From: Methylotenera sp965234545 | GTDB lineage: Bacteria > Pseudomonadota > Gammaproteobacteria > Burkholderiales > Methylophilaceae | Assembly (NCBI GenBank): GCA_965234545.1 | Contig: OZ248348.1 | Span: 1,426,001 to 1,490,000 of the forward strand | Direction of reading: 5' to 3' | DNA length: 64,000 nt | Shown here: positions 8,160 through 17,937 of the stretch, piece by piece | Layout of the letters: each line of letters opens with the position of its first letter | How positions within the stretch are numbered: position 1 is the stretch's first letter | The notes under the pieces: model-generated | The model's input: only the letters and a program-made list of their open reading frames with translations | What the model was told of the DNA's origin: nothing | Databases searched by the model: none | Translations under genes and position numbers: made by a program

Positions 8160-8999
8160 CTAGCTTTTAACGCGGGCTTTTTGGCAGTGCGCACAGAAGA
8201 AGGTCGAGCGTTGACCTAAACGCATGGTTTTAATTGGACGCCCACACACCAAGCACGGCTCATCGGTGCGGGCATAGACAAAGTAGCTTTGTTGAAAGTA
8301 GCCCGGCAGGCCGTTGGTGCCAAAAAAATCGCGCAAGCTGCTGCCACCGGCGTTAAGCGCTTCATTCAAAGTCAGCTTAATTTCCGCCACCAGCTTTTCA
8401 CATTGCTTAAGGCTTAATTGATTGGCCGGTGTTTCCGGGTGAATGCGGCTGCGAAATAGCGATTCGGAGGCATAGATATTACCCACCCCCACCACCACGT
8501 GGCCGTCCATGATGGCGTTTTTAATCGCCAGGCTTTTATTGGCTAAGGCCTGCCGCAAGTACTTGGCATGAAAACCGTCTTCCAAGGGTTCCGGGCCTAG
8601 GCTGGCCAACAAGGGGTGATCGGCCTCGGCGCCATCTAACCACAACACCGCACCAAAGCGACGTGGGTCCCTTAGGCGCAGCACTTGGCCACCGGCAAAC
8701 GCCACATCAAAGTGGTCGTGTTTTTCTGCCGGGTAGGCATCGTCCAACAACTGAATGCGGCCGGACATGCCTAAGTGCAAAAGCAATATGCCGGCACCGG
8801 TCTCGCCGGAAAAGTCGCACAACAGGTATTTAGCGCGGCGGCGCAAACCATTGAGGGTCATGGCCGGCAGGGTTAGCTGCAAATGCGCCGGGATAGGCCA
8901 ACGTAAGCGCGGGTGGCGTATGGTGACCGACTGAACGACGTGGCCGACTAGAGGCAAAAGCCCACGTCGTGTGGTTTCTACCTCTGGCAACTCAGGCAT
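8160..8999 (-). CDS. mutM: Formamidopyrimidine-DNA glycosylase MutM (Fpg)
   Basis: MutM removes 8-oxoguanine and ring-opened purines and nicks the DNA. The N-terminus PELPEVETTRRGL supplies the catalytic proline and glutamate (P2, E3). The helix-two-turn-helix with GVGNIYASE and the C-terminal zinc finger (CLVCGR and FCAHC) are intact. Length (279 residues) is normal. It is convergent with ubiB and read in the same direction as the ABC transporter genes, six bases after the DUF4340 gene. Confidence 0.98.
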   Translation of the reverse strand: MPELPEVETTRRGLLPLVGHVVQSVTIRHPRLRWPIPAHLQLTLPAMTLNGLRRRAKYLLCDFSGETGAGILLLHLGMSGRIQLLDDAYPAEKHDHFDVAFAGGQVLRLRDPRRFGAVLWLDGAEADHPLLASLGPEPLEDGFHAKYLRQALANKSLAIKNAIMDGHVVVGVGNIYASESLFRSRIHPETPANQLSLKQCEKLVAEIKLTLNEALNAGGSSLRDFFGTNGLPGYFQQSYFVYARTDEPCLVCGRPIKTMRLGQRSTFFCAHCQKARVKS

Positions 9000-9004
9000 G
9001 GCGT

Positions 9005-9901
9005 TTATTTATTGGGGATATTCAGCGGCGGATTGAGCATGCTAAAGCCGATATCCGATGGGAAATGGAAGATCAACCCTTCGTCCGGTCTGGCCAATAG
9101 CAAGTCGGGGGATTCTTGTATTTTGTCAAAATGCACTTTGCTGCCATCGGCCATTTTGATTTCAAAAGACGGGTAAGTCAGTTTGCGATCCGGCGTGTAC
9201 ATTTCAACAGACTTAGCTGGGTTATGTAGCCAAGAGAAATCCAACCATTCGTTTAACTCGTTTTGCTGTGGCTTGGCCGCAGCAATAGAGGCCTTCCATT
9301 TGCCGTCGACAATATCAACTTTTAAGTTGACCTCTTGCCACTGCTCTAAACGCCCAAACTCAAAACCCACTACCTTTTCGCTAGGTTTCAATGGTGCTTT
9401 ATCGATTAACTCTATCAACTGCGTGGCGGCCGCTTCCGAATAGCCCCCGGACACCAAATAAACATGGTTTCTATGCGCCACGTATTGCTCTTCGGTCACC
9501 GGGTTGTGCGTGCCAAAAATGAATTCTTCCAAATCGCCTTCTTTGCGCACCAACTTCAATTTTAATTCTGGGTTAGTTAGGCCGAATTTTGCCATGTCTC
9601 CGCCACTGATTTTATCGCTGGACTGCGCGGCAATAATGGACAAAATACGTTGCACCGACGCTTGATCGGCGCGCATGTTTACCGGTGCCGTGATGCGCCA
9701 GTAGCCGTCCACTTTAGCCAAGGTAACCGGCGCCTGAGTAGGAAACTCCACGCGTATGGCATTGAATTCTGCTAACTTATAGCTAGACAAGTCGTGCATG
9801 GTCGATTGCTCGGCATCGGCTTTAGGCCGCAGGTATAGGAAGGCCACTAAGCCTGCTACCACTGCCAATAAAATTAAATTCACTAACCAACGTTTTTTCA
9901 T
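9005..9901 (-). CDS. DUF4340 domain protein, partner of a Gld-type ABC transporter
   Basis: A 298-residue protein with one N-terminal membrane anchor (residues about 6-24, LVNLILLAVVAGLVAFLYL) and a periplasmic DUF4340 domain with FNAIRVEFPTQAP and YLVSGGYSEAA segments. Proteins of this family are regularly encoded beside GldA/GldF/GldG-type transporters, as here. The molecular role is unknown; by context it is an accessory periplasmic subunit of the transporter encoded by the next three genes. It shares their strand and lies 38 bases after the GldG-like gene. Confidence 0.8.
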   Translation of the reverse strand: MKKRWLVNLILLAVVAGLVAFLYLRPKADAEQSTMHDLSSYKLAEFNAIRVEFPTQAPVTLAKVDGYWRITAPVNMRADQASVQRILSIIAAQSSDKISGGDMAKFGLTNPELKLKLVRKEGDLEEFIFGTHNPVTEEQYVAHRNHVYLVSGGYSEAAATQLIELIDKAPLKPSEKVVGFEFGRLEQWQEVNLKVDIVDGKWKASIAAAKPQQNELNEWLDFSWLHNPAKSVEMYTPDRKLTYPSFEIKMADGSKVHFDKIQESPDLLLARPDEGLIFHFPSDIGFSMLNPPLNIPNK

Positions 9902-9939
9902 GTTTGCCTCAAACCCAACTGCCTACTCAAAGACGGCTA

Positions 9940-11325
9940 TTACGCTTTTCTGCGTTTCCACCAGAAATAAAAGCCCGCTATCATCATGGCCAACGGAAGG
10001 AAATACTGGAAGCCATGGAACACCGTCCAAGCCACCAAGCGACCGCTATCGGAATCCGGAATGGTCACGTTGATGTCTTTCAAAGGCATAGGCTGTATGG
10101 TGATAAGTTGATCGTCGCCGGCCAACCAGTTGACGATGTTCACGCCTAAATCCAAGTTACCGCCATTGGTAATAAAGGTATTGGATAAGAAGTTAGCGTT
10201 ACCCATCACCACCACGCGCTGGCCTTTTTTACCGTAGATACGCTCTAAGGCCACACCGATATTAATCGGGCCGCGTTTATCGGTTTTTTCATTGAATTCC
10301 GGTTTGGCGTCCTTGGACAATTTGCCCGCCATCAACCAACCGTTGGGTGCCACTTCCACTAAATTACTCACCTTCCAGCCATTCTCGTCGGTACCGATGG
10401 CGGTCACTTGGTGGGCTTCAGGGAACAAGGTGCGCAGCATGAAGTTTTTGGTAATGGCGTGCTCACCGTATAGGCTAGCAAACGACACGCGGGCATCCGC
10501 ACCGTATTGCGCAGAGGCCATGTCTAGCGCGATACCAGGCGACACCGTCATGCCCAAGTACTCGGCCACGGATTCCAAACCACGTAAATTATTGTCGTCC
10601 ACCAACCAAAGCAAATTGCCGCCACGCTCTAAGTAGGCTTTGATTTTTTTCGCTTCCACATCGCTAACGTTCACTTGTGGGCTGGCAATCACCAACATCG
10701 CACCGTTGCTTGGCACCGCTTGCGCCACGGTTAAATCCGGGTTGGCAAACTTAAAGCCTTTTTTCTCTAGTTGCTTACCGAACTCACCGATGTCGTGGTT
10801 TTTAACACCCAACAAATTGCGCTCGCCGTGGCCGTCTAAATACATCACCGCTTGTTGATTGGTACGGGATAAACGCACCAACAAATTGGTCATTTCTTGC
10901 TCGGCAATCGGCGGAATAATGTGCTCAGAACGCTTGTTGTATTCCACCACCACTTCGCCGTCTTCTTTGACGCCGGCATCTTGGGCCAATTTAGGCTCGA
11001 TGGATGGGTTAATGAACTTCAAATTCACGTTCTTTTTTTCGCGTTGGTAGCGGGCAATAAAATCGATCATGCCCTTACGGAAATTGTCGCCGCCCGACGC
11101 GTCGTCTTTGGTGGCAAACACAGTAATGTTAATCGGCTCTTTCATTTGCTTGAGCACGTTAACGCTGCCTTGCGTCAAGATGTTACGGTTCGCTTGCGTG
11201 ATGTCTTTGGCCACATGGTATTGGCCGGCCAAGTAGCCGAGCAACACCACCAGCATTAAAAACAGCACCACAAAGAAACTGTTTTGCACTAAAAGTTGAA
11301 AACGCAATTTACGATTAATATTCAT
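9940..11325 (-). CDS. GldG-like ABC transporter auxiliary protein
   Basis: A 461-residue membrane-anchored protein of the GldG/ABC_transp_aux family. It has an N-terminal membrane helix (about residues 17-33), a large periplasmic region with VMYLDGHGERNLLG and GGNLLWLVDD segments, and a C-terminal helix (FLPLAMMIAGFYFWW) followed by a basic tail. In Flavobacterium the related proteins serve gliding motility; in betaproteobacteria no gliding is known, and the substrate of the transporter is not established. It is followed by the DUF4340 gene in the same direction. Confidence 0.85.
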   Translation of the reverse strand: MNINRKLRFQLLVQNSFFVVLFLMLVVLLGYLAGQYHVAKDITQANRNILTQGSVNVLKQMKEPINITVFATKDDASGGDNFRKGMIDFIARYQREKKNVNLKFINPSIEPKLAQDAGVKEDGEVVVEYNKRSEHIIPPIAEQEMTNLLVRLSRTNQQAVMYLDGHGERNLLGVKNHDIGEFGKQLEKKGFKFANPDLTVAQAVPSNGAMLVIASPQVNVSDVEAKKIKAYLERGGNLLWLVDDNNLRGLESVAEYLGMTVSPGIALDMASAQYGADARVSFASLYGEHAITKNFMLRTLFPEAHQVTAIGTDENGWKVSNLVEVAPNGWLMAGKLSKDAKPEFNEKTDKRGPINIGVALERIYGKKGQRVVVMGNANFLSNTFITNGGNLDLGVNIVNWLAGDDQLITIQPMPLKDINVTIPDSDSGRLVAWTVFHGFQYFLPLAMMIAGFYFWWKRRKA

Positions 11326-11369
11326 TTCATCCGACCTAAAATTTCACTGCAACAAACACGATAAAAAAC

Positions 11370-12116
11370 TTAACCACGCAAGCGATCTGCATCCAAGCGA
11401 CGCACGGTTAAGGTTAAAAAGCTGGCGATAAACAAGGCAAAGTAAGCAATGTCTGCGGTATCAATCAAGCCACCGGCAAACGATTGAAAGTGACGCGTTA
11501 AGGACAGGCTGGCCAAGGTATTGCTTGGGTCACCGGCGAAAAAGCGGTCTAAAAACATCAAGGCAAACAACGCGATAAAGGTCAGAATCGCCGCCACCAC
11601 AGGCTGTTGCGTGATGCTAGAAAAATACAAACCAAGCGCAGAAAAGCTTGCCACCATCAGCAACAAGCCGATGGAGTTGGCCACGATGAAACCAAAATCG
11701 ATGTCCGCCCAGATATTCAAGGTAGACAACATGGCAGCGATGTACACCACCAAGATGCTCAAGAAAGCCACCAAGCCTAAAAATTTACCCAAGACGATTT
11801 CCGTTAAGGACAAAGGCGCACTAAATAGAAACGGTAAGGTTTGGCTGCGGCGCTCTTCAGACACCAAACGCATGGACAACAAGGGCACGGCAAACAACAC
11901 CATAAAGGACGCAAAACCATAGACATTTTGCCCAACAAACTGCGTCACCCCAGTGCGCTCGGCCGGGCGCATGGCGCCTGACATCACGGCAAAGTAATCG
12001 TTAACGCCGTTTAGGTAATAGGTCCCAAACGAAAACATCAATAAGGCCAAGATTACCCAGCCCATGGGCGAGGCAAACATACTTTTTAATTCTTTTCTTG
12101 CTACATTAATAATCAT
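11370..12116 (-). CDS. ABC transporter permease, GldF-like
   Basis: A 248-residue ABC-2 type permease with six predicted membrane segments. The start at 12116 gives IINVARKELKSMFASP, a common beginning for this permease type, and SEERRSQTLPFLFSAPLSLTEIVLGKF is the conserved cytoplasmic coupling region. It lies between the ATPase gene and the GldG-like gene, with nine bases to the former. The cargo is unknown; ABC-2 permeases of this group are exporters by family. Confidence 0.9.
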   Translation of the reverse strand: MIINVARKELKSMFASPMGWVILALLMFSFGTYYLNGVNDYFAVMSGAMRPAERTGVTQFVGQNVYGFASFMVLFAVPLLSMRLVSEERRSQTLPFLFSAPLSLTEIVLGKFLGLVAFLSILVVYIAAMLSTLNIWADIDFGFIVANSIGLLLMVASFSALGLYFSSITQQPVVAAILTFIALFALMFLDRFFAGDPSNTLASLSLTRHFQSFAGGLIDTADIAYFALFIASFLTLTVRRLDADRLRG

Positions 12117-12125
12117 GATGATTCC

Positions 12126-13067
12126 TTAAGCCGCGGCTTGTTCTTGGTAAGTCAGCTGCACAAACACGTCTTCCAAACTGGTTTGGTCTGGGCCAATTTG
12201 ATACAAACCCCAACCCTTGGCCACGGCTGCTTGCACAATAGCCTCGGCCGGGGTGGCCCCATCGGCAAAACGCACGCGCATTAAATGGTCGGACACGCTT
12301 TCGGCTTCTTCGACGCCGGCAATTTTTAACAGTTCAGCCGCTTTCGGTGGCTTGTTCATGGCGATCAGCAACTTGTTGCCTATGCGCTGTTTTTTCAAGA
12401 CATCGATGGCACCGTTAAACACCAACTTGCCTTTATCGATAATTTGCACGTGATCGCAGACCATTTCCACTTCCGGCAGGATGTGCGTGGAAATAATCAC
12501 GCTGCGCTCGCTGCCGACTTCGCGGATTAAGGCGCGGATGTCACGAATTTGGATGGGGTCCAAACCAACCGTAGGTTCGTCCAAAATCACTACCATGGGG
12601 TTATGGATAATGGCTTGGGCAATGCCCACGCGTTGTTGGTAGCCATTGGATAAATTTTCGATTAAGCGTTTGCTCATGTGGCTTAAACCGCAACGCTCTT
12701 TAGCCAACTCGACGGCTTTTTTAATGTGCGCGCCACTGACGCGATGCAACCTGGCGGCGATGGTTAAGTACTCGTCCACCGTCAACTCTTTATACAAAGG
12801 ACGCATTTCTGGCAAATAGCCAATCAAGGCCTTGGCTTCTTTAGGATTTTCCATCATGTCGATGCCGCAGATTTTGACGCTACCGTTACTGGGCGCCAAA
12901 TTGCCGGTTAACATTTTCATGGTGGTGGATTTACCTGCCCCATTGGGACCAAGAAAACCCAGCACCTGGCCTTTGCTTAAATTAAAACTGACATTGCTGA
13001 CGGCTTCTCTGCCGCCATAAAGGCGCGTAAGACCAATGGCCTCTACTGTAAAATCATTCATAGTCAC
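12126..13067 (-). CDS. ABC transporter ATPase, GldA-like
   Basis: A 313-residue ABC-2 type ATPase with Walker A GPNGAGKSTT near residue 39, signature LSNGYQQRVGIAQA, Walker B VVILDEPTVGLD and the switch region ISTH. The C-terminal extension of about 90 residues is typical of GldA/CcmA-type exporters. It is the first gene of a minus-strand set running ATPase, permease, GldG-like protein, DUF4340 protein, mutM. It is divergent from the TPR lipoprotein gene, with 271 bases between them. Confidence 0.92.
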   Translation of the reverse strand: MTMNDFTVEAIGLTRLYGGREAVSNVSFNLSKGQVLGFLGPNGAGKSTTMKMLTGNLAPSNGSVKICGIDMMENPKEAKALIGYLPEMRPLYKELTVDEYLTIAARLHRVSGAHIKKAVELAKERCGLSHMSKRLIENLSNGYQQRVGIAQAIIHNPMVVILDEPTVGLDPIQIRDIRALIREVGSERSVIISTHILPEVEMVCDHVQIIDKGKLVFNGAIDVLKKQRIGNKLLIAMNKPPKAAELLKIAGVEEAESVSDHLMRVRFADGATPAEAIVQAAVAKGWGLYQIGPDQTSLEDVFVQLTYQEQAAA

Positions 13068-13338
13068 TCAATTCAAAAAACGCATTACAAAAAATAATGA
13101 TGGCCAACCGTTGCCAGGCAGTGCTGGCGTATCTTTCAGGGAGCATAACAGAAAATTTCTGGCGCAATGTCTAACCCACGCGTAATTATGTGGGAACTTG
13201 CGCTAACTGTCACGCACTAAGAAATGCCGTTTATAATGGGGCTTAATTTAATGGCCATGACTATTAGACTTAGGCCTATTAGACTTAGCCGCTAAACCAG
13301 CTCGATGCTTTTTAACTTTACAGTGCCACTCCTAACTT

Positions 13339-15087
13339 ATGCGCCCAACTAAAAATGCAAGCACCGCCATCACCCAAACCCGTCTATGGTTAACCCGCGG
13401 CTTAATAGCGAGCACCTTAGCTTTAAGCGCATGCGCTAGCAACGGCGGCTACCACAGCCTGCCCGGCCAAACCAAAACCAACCCGGAAGATGCCGTCACG
13501 GCGGAATTCGTCTACCGCTACTTGATTGCTGAAGTGGCTGGCCAGCGCGGTGACTTGGCCACCTCGGGCACAATATTTTACGAATTGGCCAAGACCACAC
13601 GCAACCCCGGCTTGGCCGAACGCGCGGCCAAAGTGTCGGCTTACGGTAACGTAGGTCAACTGACCATGCCCGCCGTTAAACTGTGGGCCGAATTGGACCC
13701 AAGCTCCAACGAAGCGCAACAAGCCATGACGGAAATGTTGGTTGGCTCAGGCAAACTAAAAGAAGCACAGCCGTTTTTAGCGCAATTGTTTGTTAAAGAA
13801 GAAACCCGCGCCGGTGGCTTTTTATACTTAAGCACTTTGCTTAGCCGCAACCCAGACAAAGCCGCGGTATTAAACTTGGTGCAAGCCTTGGCCCAGCCCT
13901 ATCCGGAATTAGCCGAAGCGCAGTTTGCCATTGCCCAATCGGCTTGGGCGGCACAAAAAGACAGCGTGGCCTTAGCCGCCTTAAACAAAATTGAAACACT
14001 CAAACCCGAATGGCCGATAGCCGCTTTACTCAAAGGCCAAGTGTTGTCCGAACAAAACCCACTGACGGCGATTAATTTTTACCAAGACTTTCTCGACCAA
14101 CACCCGGACGCCAATGAAATTCGCTTAAACATGGCCAAGCTGATGGTCAGCCAAAAGCAATACGAGTTAGCCAAGGCCAACTTCCCCATCCTGCTGGCTA
14201 ACGCTAAAAACAGCGAGGCTAAAAATGCCGCCGAAGTCACGGCGATTGTTGGCCTGCTGTCCTTCCAAGGTGGCGACTACCCAGCTGCAGAAGGCTACTT
14301 TCAAGAAGCGCTTAAATTGGGCTTCAAAGACGCCAATCAAATTTACCTCTACTTAGGCCAAGTTAACGACAAACAAAATCGCCCAGAGCAAAGCGTGAGC
14401 TGGTACAACAAAGTAGCGCCCGGTCAGCATTACTTGGAAGCGCAAGTTAACATCGCCACCGCCATGGCCCGTGACGGCAAAGTGGACTTAGCCATAGACA
14501 AGCTAGACAGCTTGGAAAACCTTAATACGCAACAACAAATCATCGTCATTCAAACCGAAGCCTCCTTGTTAGTGAAAGCCGGCCGCCACCAAGAAGCCTT
14601 TGATTTACTCGACAAAGCCGTGAAAAACTTACCCAATACCGCTGATCTGGTTTACGACTATGCCTTGGCCGCCGAGCGTTTGCAGAAGTTTGACCTCATG
14701 GAAGCCGAGCTGCGCAAAACGATCAAAGACATGCCTAACTTTGCCGCCGCTTACAACGCATTGGGCTATTCTTTTGCTGACCGCAACATCAAGCTAAACG
14801 AAGCCTTGAGCCTCATAGAAAAAGCCTTAAGCCTCAGCCCAAATGACCACTATATGTTAGACAGCTTAGGATGGGTGCATTTCCGCAAAGGCAATTTGAA
14901 CAAAGCCTTGGATTACTTGCAACAAGCCTACCAATACAATGCCGACCCTGAAATTGCTGCGCATTTGAGCGAGGTGTTATGGCAACAAGGCAAGCAGGAC
15001 CAAGCCAACTTGCTATTAAACGAGGCACTTCGTAACCACCCGGCTAACGAATTGCTCAAAACCACGCGCAGCAAACTCAAACCCTAA
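13339..15087 (+). CDS. TPR-repeat outer-membrane lipoprotein
   Basis: A 582-residue secreted lipoprotein: the signal peptide ends in the lipobox LSAC (cysteine 32). The rest is a helical tetratricopeptide array; clear TPR-like units include AEGYFQEALKLGFKDANQ, AAYNALGYSFADRN and MLDSLGWVHFRKGNLNKALD. Such TPR lipoproteins precede lolB in many betaproteobacteria, and the gap to lolB here is 18 bases. Function is not known; a scaffolding or lipoprotein-trafficking role is only a guess from position. A TATAAT-like box at 13232-13237 may be part of its promoter. Confidence 0.88.
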   Translation: MRPTKNASTAITQTRLWLTRGLIASTLALSACASNGGYHSLPGQTKTNPEDAVTAEFVYRYLIAEVAGQRGDLATSGTIFYELAKTTRNPGLAERAAKVSAYGNVGQLTMPAVKLWAELDPSSNEAQQAMTEMLVGSGKLKEAQPFLAQLFVKEETRAGGFLYLSTLLSRNPDKAAVLNLVQALAQPYPELAEAQFAIAQSAWAAQKDSVALAALNKIETLKPEWPIAALLKGQVLSEQNPLTAINFYQDFLDQHPDANEIRLNMAKLMVSQKQYELAKANFPILLANAKNSEAKNAAEVTAIVGLLSFQGGDYPAAEGYFQEALKLGFKDANQIYLYLGQVNDKQNRPEQSVSWYNKVAPGQHYLEAQVNIATAMARDGKVDLAIDKLDSLENLNTQQQIIVIQTEASLLVKAGRHQEAFDLLDKAVKNLPNTADLVYDYALAAERLQKFDLMEAELRKTIKDMPNFAAAYNALGYSFADRNIKLNEALSLIEKALSLSPNDHYMLDSLGWVHFRKGNLNKALDYLQQAYQYNADPEIAAHLSEVLWQQGKQDQANLLLNEALRNHPANELLKTTRSKLKP

Positions 15088-15105
15088 AGCCCGACAGGTC
15101 AGACC

Positions 15106-15714
15106 ATGCACTCCATTCGCGCCACCTTGACGCTGTGCCTGCTGGCCACCTTGGCTGCTTGCAGCAGCCTGCCTAGCCAAGCGCCCATCGCCACACCGGC
15201 CAGCTTAAGCTTGCACCAACAGCACCTCGCCAGCTTGAGTCGCATACAGCAATTTGAACTCCAAGGCCGATTGGGCGTGCAAGCCGACGGCATAGGTTAC
15301 AGCGCCAGCCTGCTGTGGCAGCACAACGCAGACCAAGACGACATCCGCATTTATTCGCCCTTAGGCGGCCAATTGGCGCGCATACAAAAAACCGCCGACG
15401 GCATACGCTTGGAAGACGCGCAAGGCCAAGTGAGCGTGGGCAAGGATGCCGAGAGCCTAACCCAAACGCTATTAGGCTGGCGCTTGCCGCTAAGCGGCTT
15501 AGCCGATTGGGTCTTGGGTAGACCGGTTAACGCCGCCATGGCCAGCCTCACTTGGGACGAAGCCGGCCGCACCTTAAGCCTCAACGAAGCCGATTGGGCC
15601 ATTGCCTACCAACAGTACCAAACCAGCCAGACCGCCTTTTTGCCGCACAAATTAAGCCTTAAAAATGCACGCGTGCAATTAAAACTCATCGTGGAAAAAT
15701 GGACTTTAAAATAA
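15106..15714 (+). CDS. lolB: Outer membrane lipoprotein receptor LolB
   Basis: LolB receives lipoproteins from the carrier LolA and inserts them into the outer membrane; it is itself a lipoprotein. The 202-residue protein has the lipobox LAAC at about residue 20, and the LolB core with FELQGRLGVQADGIGYSASL, YSPLGGQLARI and a GWRLPLSGLADWVLG stretch that is very typical of the family. Length is normal. It lies between the TPR lipoprotein and ispE on one strand, the standard lolB-ispE arrangement. Confidence 0.96.
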   Translation: MHSIRATLTLCLLATLAACSSLPSQAPIATPASLSLHQQHLASLSRIQQFELQGRLGVQADGIGYSASLLWQHNADQDDIRIYSPLGGQLARIQKTADGIRLEDAQGQVSVGKDAESLTQTLLGWRLPLSGLADWVLGRPVNAAMASLTWDEAGRTLSLNEADWAIAYQQYQTSQTAFLPHKLSLKNARVQLKLIVEKWTLK

Positions 15715-15764
15715 GGCGGCGTAGTCGCAAGGTGCCTTTAGCGACTATCTGATAAAATGCCGGC

Positions 15765-16661
15765 ATGCCCGATTTCCAAACTTTTTTAGCCCCAGCAAAA
15801 ATCAATTTGTTTTTGCACATCACCGGCCAACGTGCCGATGGCTACCACCTATTGCAAACGGTGTTTAGGCTGATAGACCTGCACGACAGCATACAGCTAA
15901 GCGTTCGTGAAGACGGCATCATTAACCGCGTTAACGACATCGCTGGCGTGCCAGCCGAACACGATTTATGCGTGCGCGCCGCGCGGCTCCTACAACAACA
16001 CAGCGGCTGCACCTTGGGCGTGGACCTGCAGGTGGAAAAGCGCATTCCCATGGGCGGTGGCTTAGGCGGCGGCAGCTCGGACGCGGCCACGGTCTTGCTG
16101 GCATTAAACAAACTATGGCAACTCGATTTAAAACGCCGCGATTTGCTAATGCTAGGCCTGCAATTGGGCGCCGATGTGCCCTTCTTTATCCACGGGCAAA
16201 ATGCCTGGGCGGAAGGGGTGGGCGAACAGCTGCAAAGCATTTCATTGGCTGATGCCTGCTACCTCGTGCTAACGCCCGATGTGCATGTGTCAACCGCGCA
16301 AATATTTGCCAATAAGCAATTGACAAAAAATGCTATTCCTAAGACAATGTCGGACTTTTCAAGGGCAGCAAACAACGCGTCAGTGAATTCAGGGCAACAC
16401 AACACCGAATTTACCAACCAGCTTGAAAAAGCAGTTTGCAGCGATTACCCAGCCGTATCAGCTTGTTTAACTTGGCTTAAGCAATTTGGTGATGCCAGAA
16501 TGAGCGGCTCGGGCGCCTCGGTTTTTGTCGAAGTGGCCAATGAAAAAATAGCGCACGAAATCTGCCAACAAAATCCAGCGCAAGTGCTGGGCTTTGCGGT
16601 GCAAAGTTTTGTCGCTAAGGGGTTGAATCAACACCCTTTAATCGACTACGCGTCCGATTAA
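15765..16661 (+). CDS. ispE: 4-diphosphocytidyl-2-C-methyl-D-erythritol kinase IspE
   Basis: IspE phosphorylates CDP-methylerythritol with ATP in the MEP route to isoprenoids. This GHMP kinase has the N-terminal FLAPAKINLFLHI segment with the catalytic lysine, the glycine-rich ATP loop PMGGGLGGGSSDAA near residues 95-108, and the C-terminal motif RMSGSGASVF. The 298-residue length is normal. The central stretch around 16300-16420 is less conserved in type, but the frame is intact. It ends 17 bases before tRNA-Gln. Confidence 0.97.
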   Translation: MPDFQTFLAPAKINLFLHITGQRADGYHLLQTVFRLIDLHDSIQLSVREDGIINRVNDIAGVPAEHDLCVRAARLLQQHSGCTLGVDLQVEKRIPMGGGLGGGSSDAATVLLALNKLWQLDLKRRDLLMLGLQLGADVPFFIHGQNAWAEGVGEQLQSISLADACYLVLTPDVHVSTAQIFANKQLTKNAIPKTMSDFSRAANNASVNSGQHNTEFTNQLEKAVCSDYPAVSACLTWLKQFGDARMSGSGASVFVEVANEKIAHEICQQNPAQVLGFAVQSFVAKGLNQHPLIDYASD

Positions 16662-16678
16662 GCAGTTTGATTAACAAT

Positions 16679-16755
16679 TGGGGAGTCGCCAAGTTGGTTA
16701 AGGCACTGGGTTTTGATCCCAGCATCCGAAGGTTCGAGTCCTTCCTCCTCAGCCA
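16679..16755 (+). tRNA. tRNA-Gln (anticodon TTG)
   Basis: A 77-base cloverleaf with encoded CCA. The acceptor stem is TGGGGAG / CTCCTCA (one G-T pair), the D arm contains GTTGGTTA, the anticodon stem CTGGG/CCCAG holds loop TTTTGAT with anticodon TTG, and the T arm is AAGGTTCGAGTCCTT. Position between ispE and prs is conserved in betaproteobacteria. Confidence 0.97.
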
Positions 16756-16792
16756 AATTTTTTAGTGCAGACCGTCTGTCTGCATGGTGTTA

Positions 16793-16836
16793 AATAAAAG
16801 CGTGTAGATGATAGGATTTACGCGCTTTTATTTTTT
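16793..16836 (+). terminator. Rho-independent terminator after tRNA-Gln
   Basis: A 14-base imperfect stem, AATAAAAGCGTGTA against TACGCGCTTTTATT with one mispaired position, is followed by a run of T. It lies between tRNA-Gln and prs. Confidence 0.75.
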
Positions 16837-16893
16837 ATGGTTTTTATTGATAGTTTGATGCCGGCACGCGTCGGCACGACAGGGAATCAACAG

Positions 16894-17844
16894 ATGTCTA
16901 ACGGCAACTTGATGGTCTTTACCGGCTCAGCCAACCCAGCTTTAGCAGAGCAAGTGGCTAAACATTTGGGCATAGAGCTAGGTCGCGCACACGTTGGCAC
17001 CTTCAGCGACGGTGAAACCACAGTCGAGTTGTTAGAAAATGTGCGCGGTCGCGATGTGTTTGTCTTGCAATCGACCAGCCACCCGACCAACGACAGCCTA
17101 ATGGAAGTCATGGTCATGGTAGACGCTTTGCGTCGCTCATCGGCCGGTCGTATTACCGCGGCGATTCCTTACTTTGGTTACTCACGGCAAGATCGCCGTC
17201 CACGCTCAGCACGCGTGGCCATTACCGCTAAGGTAGTGGCTAATATGCTCACTGGTGTAGGTGTTAACCGCCTGCTCACCATGGATTTGCACTCGGATCA
17301 AATTCAAGGCTTTTTTGATATTCCGGTGGACAACATTTACGCCACGCCGATTTTATTGGCCGATTTGCTTTTGCAAAACCACGACAATTTAATGGTGGTG
17401 TCACCCGATGTGGGTGGCGTGGTGCGTGCCCGTGCGGCTGCTAAACAATTGGGTTCAGACCTAGCGATTATCGACAAACGCCGTCCTAAACCTAATGTCG
17501 CCAAAGTAATGAACATCATCGGCGATGTCGCTGGTCGCACTTGCGTGATCATGGACGACATGGTCGATACCGCCAACACCTTGTGTGAAGCGGCAGCCGC
17601 CTTAAAAAAACACGGCGCGAAGAAAGTGATTGCCTATGCCACTCACCCAGTCTTATCCGGTGGCGCTGCAGCCCGCATCATGGCCTCGGATTTAGACGAA
17701 TTAGTGGTGACCAACACCATTGCATTGGGCGCCGAAACCGCCAATTGCAAAAAAATACGCGTATTGAGTGCGGCCGAATTGCTCGCCGAAACCATACGCC
17801 GTATCAGCAGTGAAGATTCCGTGTCTTCATTGTTCATGGATTAA
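16894..17844 (+). CDS. prs: Ribose-phosphate pyrophosphokinase Prs
   Basis: Prs makes PRPP from ribose 5-phosphate and ATP for nucleotide, histidine and NAD synthesis. The start at 16894 (MSNGNLMVFTGSANP) has AGGGA eight bases upstream and gives 316 residues, the usual length; the longer upstream reading has no family support. Motifs include GRDVFVLQSTSHPTND, the catalytic histidine region YFGYSRQDR, MDLHSDQIQGFF and the PRPP loop VIMDDMVDTANTL. It is followed by a terminator and rplY. Confidence 0.98.
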   Translation: MSNGNLMVFTGSANPALAEQVAKHLGIELGRAHVGTFSDGETTVELLENVRGRDVFVLQSTSHPTNDSLMEVMVMVDALRRSSAGRITAAIPYFGYSRQDRRPRSARVAITAKVVANMLTGVGVNRLLTMDLHSDQIQGFFDIPVDNIYATPILLADLLLQNHDNLMVVSPDVGGVVRARAAAKQLGSDLAIIDKRRPKPNVAKVMNIIGDVAGRTCVIMDDMVDTANTLCEAAAALKKHGAKKVIAYATHPVLSGGAAARIMASDLDELVVTNTIALGAETANCKKIRVLSAAELLAETIRRISSEDSVSSLFMD

Positions 17845-17860
17845 TAAGCGGTTTTTATCC

Positions 17861-17889
17861 CTGCACACTGGTCGCGGTGTGCAGTTTTT
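17861..17889 (+). terminator. Rho-independent terminator after prs
   Basis: Stem CTGCACAC / GTGTGCAG with an 8-base loop, then five T. It starts 16 bases after the prs stop codon. Confidence 0.85.
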
Positions 17890-17937
17890 GTGTAGGAAGG
17901 CTGTCGAAAGCCTAGTAGTAAATTTAGGAGCAGTAAA